In this document: in pieces, positions 62,790 to 64,000 of the stretch
Layout of the letters: each line of letters opens with the position of its first letter
Numbering within the stretch: the first letter of the stretch is position 1
Assembly: GCF_900103195.1 (NCBI RefSeq)
Contig: NZ_FMWU01000008.1
Location: 1 to 64,000 of the forward strand
From: Methylobacterium sp. UNC378MF
GTDB taxonomy: Bacteria; Pseudomonadota; Alphaproteobacteria; Rhizobiales; Beijerinckiaceae
Direction: 5' to 3'
Length of the DNA: 64,000 nt
The notes under the pieces: generated by a model
What the model saw: only the letters and a program-made list of their open reading frames with translations
The model's database searches: none
What the model was told of the DNA's origin: nothing
Made by a program: the position numbers and the translations under genes

Positions 62790-64000
62790 TCAGCCTGTGC
62801 CCGCCCGGCTACGCTTTGCGGCGTCCGCGCCGACGATGGCGGACACGGCCTCGGCGGCGCGAACGCCCTCCGCGTAGGCGCCGCCCACCGTGCCCCATTG
62901 CTCCCGGGAGAGCGCTTCGCCGGCGAACCAGACGGTGTCGGCGACCGACATGCGGAGGGCCTGCCGCGCCGGCGCATGACCCGGCGGGACCACGGCCCAA
63001 GAGCCGCGTGACCACCGGTCGTGGCGCCACGCGCTCACCACCGGGATCGCCAGGTCGCGCAACCGCGCCCGGCCGAAATGCTCGGCCAGGACCGCGCGGA
63101 CGTGGCGGCGCACGCCGTCCGCGCCGGAGCCGGCGGCATCGATCGCCGCGGCCTCGTGCAGGTCGAGTTCGTAATAGTGGAACGGCGTGCCGTCGATGCG
63201 GGTGAGCAGCCCCGGCGGCGCATGCCGGCCGCCGTAGATCGCCGCCAGCCGGTCGCGCCCGCGGAACGGGCTCGACGGCCAGTGCAGCACCGCATGCTCG
63301 TAGATGCCGGTGGTGAAGCCGTCGATGGCGGCGCGGACCGCATTCGGCAGCGGCGGCGTGAAAGCCGGCCCGTCCCGGAGCACCATCATCGGCACCGTCA
63401 CGATCACGGCCCGGGCGGCGTATTCGATCCCGGCCGCACTGGTCGCGCGGACGCGACCGTCCGACCAGTCGATTCGCGTCACCGGCGTGGCCAGCGCCAC
63501 CGGCAGCCCGTCCGTCAAGCGGGCGAGATAGCTGCCGTAGCCGTCGGCAAGGAAGAAATTGTCGCCGTATTCCAGGCTCGGGAAGTCCTGAAGTGAGACC
63601 TCGCTCAGTGGCCGACCCGAGACCAGGCCATGGACCTGGGCGACGCGCGCGCCCCAGGCCCCGAGCCCCGGCGGCAGAGCGCGGGCGGCCGGCCGGTCCG
63701 GCCCGGGTTGCGCGGCGCCGCGGCTCATGGCGCGGTCCGCGCGATCGAAGGCGCGCCCGTTCGCGCGAATCTCGTCGGCCCGGCCGGGTCGGTTCCCCAC
63801 CCAGACATGGCTCTCCTGCGGCGCGCGGCGGAGCCGCTCGCCGCGCGTTCGGCCGAGCGCCACCAGGGGATTGATCGGCCCGGCGTGCAGCCAATGGGCC
63901 CCGAGGTCGAGGGCGTGGCCGCGGAGGGCTACCGTCAGGGCGCGGCCGCCGACACGGTCCCGGGCCTCCAGCACCGCAACCTTCACGCCCCGCGCCGCGA
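62790..64000 (-). CDS. flavin amine oxidase family protein (cut by window end)
   Basis: The frame is open to base 64000, so the N-terminus is missing; about 404 residues remain. It begins within the FAD-binding Rossmann region ('GVKVAVLEARDRVGGRALTV'), continues with 'RAVIVTVPMMVLRDGPAFTP', and ends with the flavin contact 'DTVWFAGEALSREQWGTVGG' and 'AYAEGVRAAEAV'. This is the monoamine oxidase/polyamine oxidase superfamily; the substrate cannot be told. A start near 63986 is only an internal GTG. Confidence 0.9.
   Translation of the reverse strand, partial: AARGVKVAVLEARDRVGGRALTVALRGHALDLGAHWLHAGPINPLVALGRTRGERLRRAPQESHVWVGNRPGRADEIRANGRAFDRADRAMSRGAAQPGPDRPAARALPPGLGAWGARVAQVHGLVSGRPLSEVSLQDFPSLEYGDNFFLADGYGSYLARLTDGLPVALATPVTRIDWSDGRVRATSAAGIEYAARAVIVTVPMMVLRDGPAFTPPLPNAVRAAIDGFTTGIYEHAVLHWPSSPFRGRDRLAAIYGGRHAPPGLLTRIDGTPFHYYELDLHEAAAIDAAGSGADGVRRHVRAVLAEHFGRARLRDLAIPVVSAWRHDRWSRGSWAVVPPGHAPARQALRMSVADTVWFAGEALSREQWGTVGGAYAEGVRAAEAVSAIVGADAAKRSRAGTG

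Overview
The window is high-GC DNA whose gene content and synteny fit a methylotroph-like Alphaproteobacterium of the order Hyphomicrobiales (Rhizobiales); Methylobacterium or a close relative is my best guess. The grounds are the irr / fabA-fabB-fabI neighbourhood with an Irr-type Fur regulator, the leuA / leuB / ubiE-ubiB chromosomal core, DUF6880-like and DUF427 proteins, and strong GGAG-type ribosome binding sites. No ribosomal RNA or species marker is present, so the genus is inference.

Layout. 1-2600 is gene-poor, decayed sequence with the tail of an IS630-type transposase, small orphan ORFs and tRNA-Asn(GTT). 2600-9400 holds two methyl-accepting chemotaxis proteins around tRNA-Cys(GCA) and a translationally coupled arginase-UreD pair. 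9400-15000 has an OmpR-type two-component system, an acyl-CoA dehydrogenase and a GH15 glucoamylase-like enzyme. 15200-21900 is an RND efflux locus: a decapitated marR remnant, a lipoprotein adaptor, an RND permease, a TetR regulator and an SDR oxidoreductase. The pump and the SDR share near-palindromic operator candidates.

23320-38744 is a 15.4-kb integrative element in tRNA-Lys(CTT), bounded by a 48-bp perfect direct repeat. It carries a tyrosine integrase, an AlpA-like HTH protein, a PriPol-helicase replication protein, an intergenic array of inverted 9-bp iterons (probable origin), a small-terminase-like protein, a complete large terminase, two unknown proteins, a tape-measure/lysozyme protein, a repressor with paired operators and several unknown genes. 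It has no recognisable portal, capsid, connector or tail-fibre gene, yet its packaging genes are tightly coupled. A phage satellite or a stably reduced prophage is the best reading, and this is the most interesting object in the window.

38700-64000 is chromosomal core: leuA with a ribosome-mediated attenuator (leader peptide rich in rare Leu codons), a Tat-exported beta-carbonic anhydrase, leuB, ubiE-ubiB, a CHASE3/PAS hybrid kinase coupled to zapE, a GNAT acetyltransferase, a ComF-like protein, a methyltransferase-DUF427 pair, fabI, fabB-fabA divergent from irr, an SH3-domain protein, a D-2-hydroxyacid dehydrogenase, a membrane cyclic-nucleotide-binding protein and an amine oxidase cut by the window edge.
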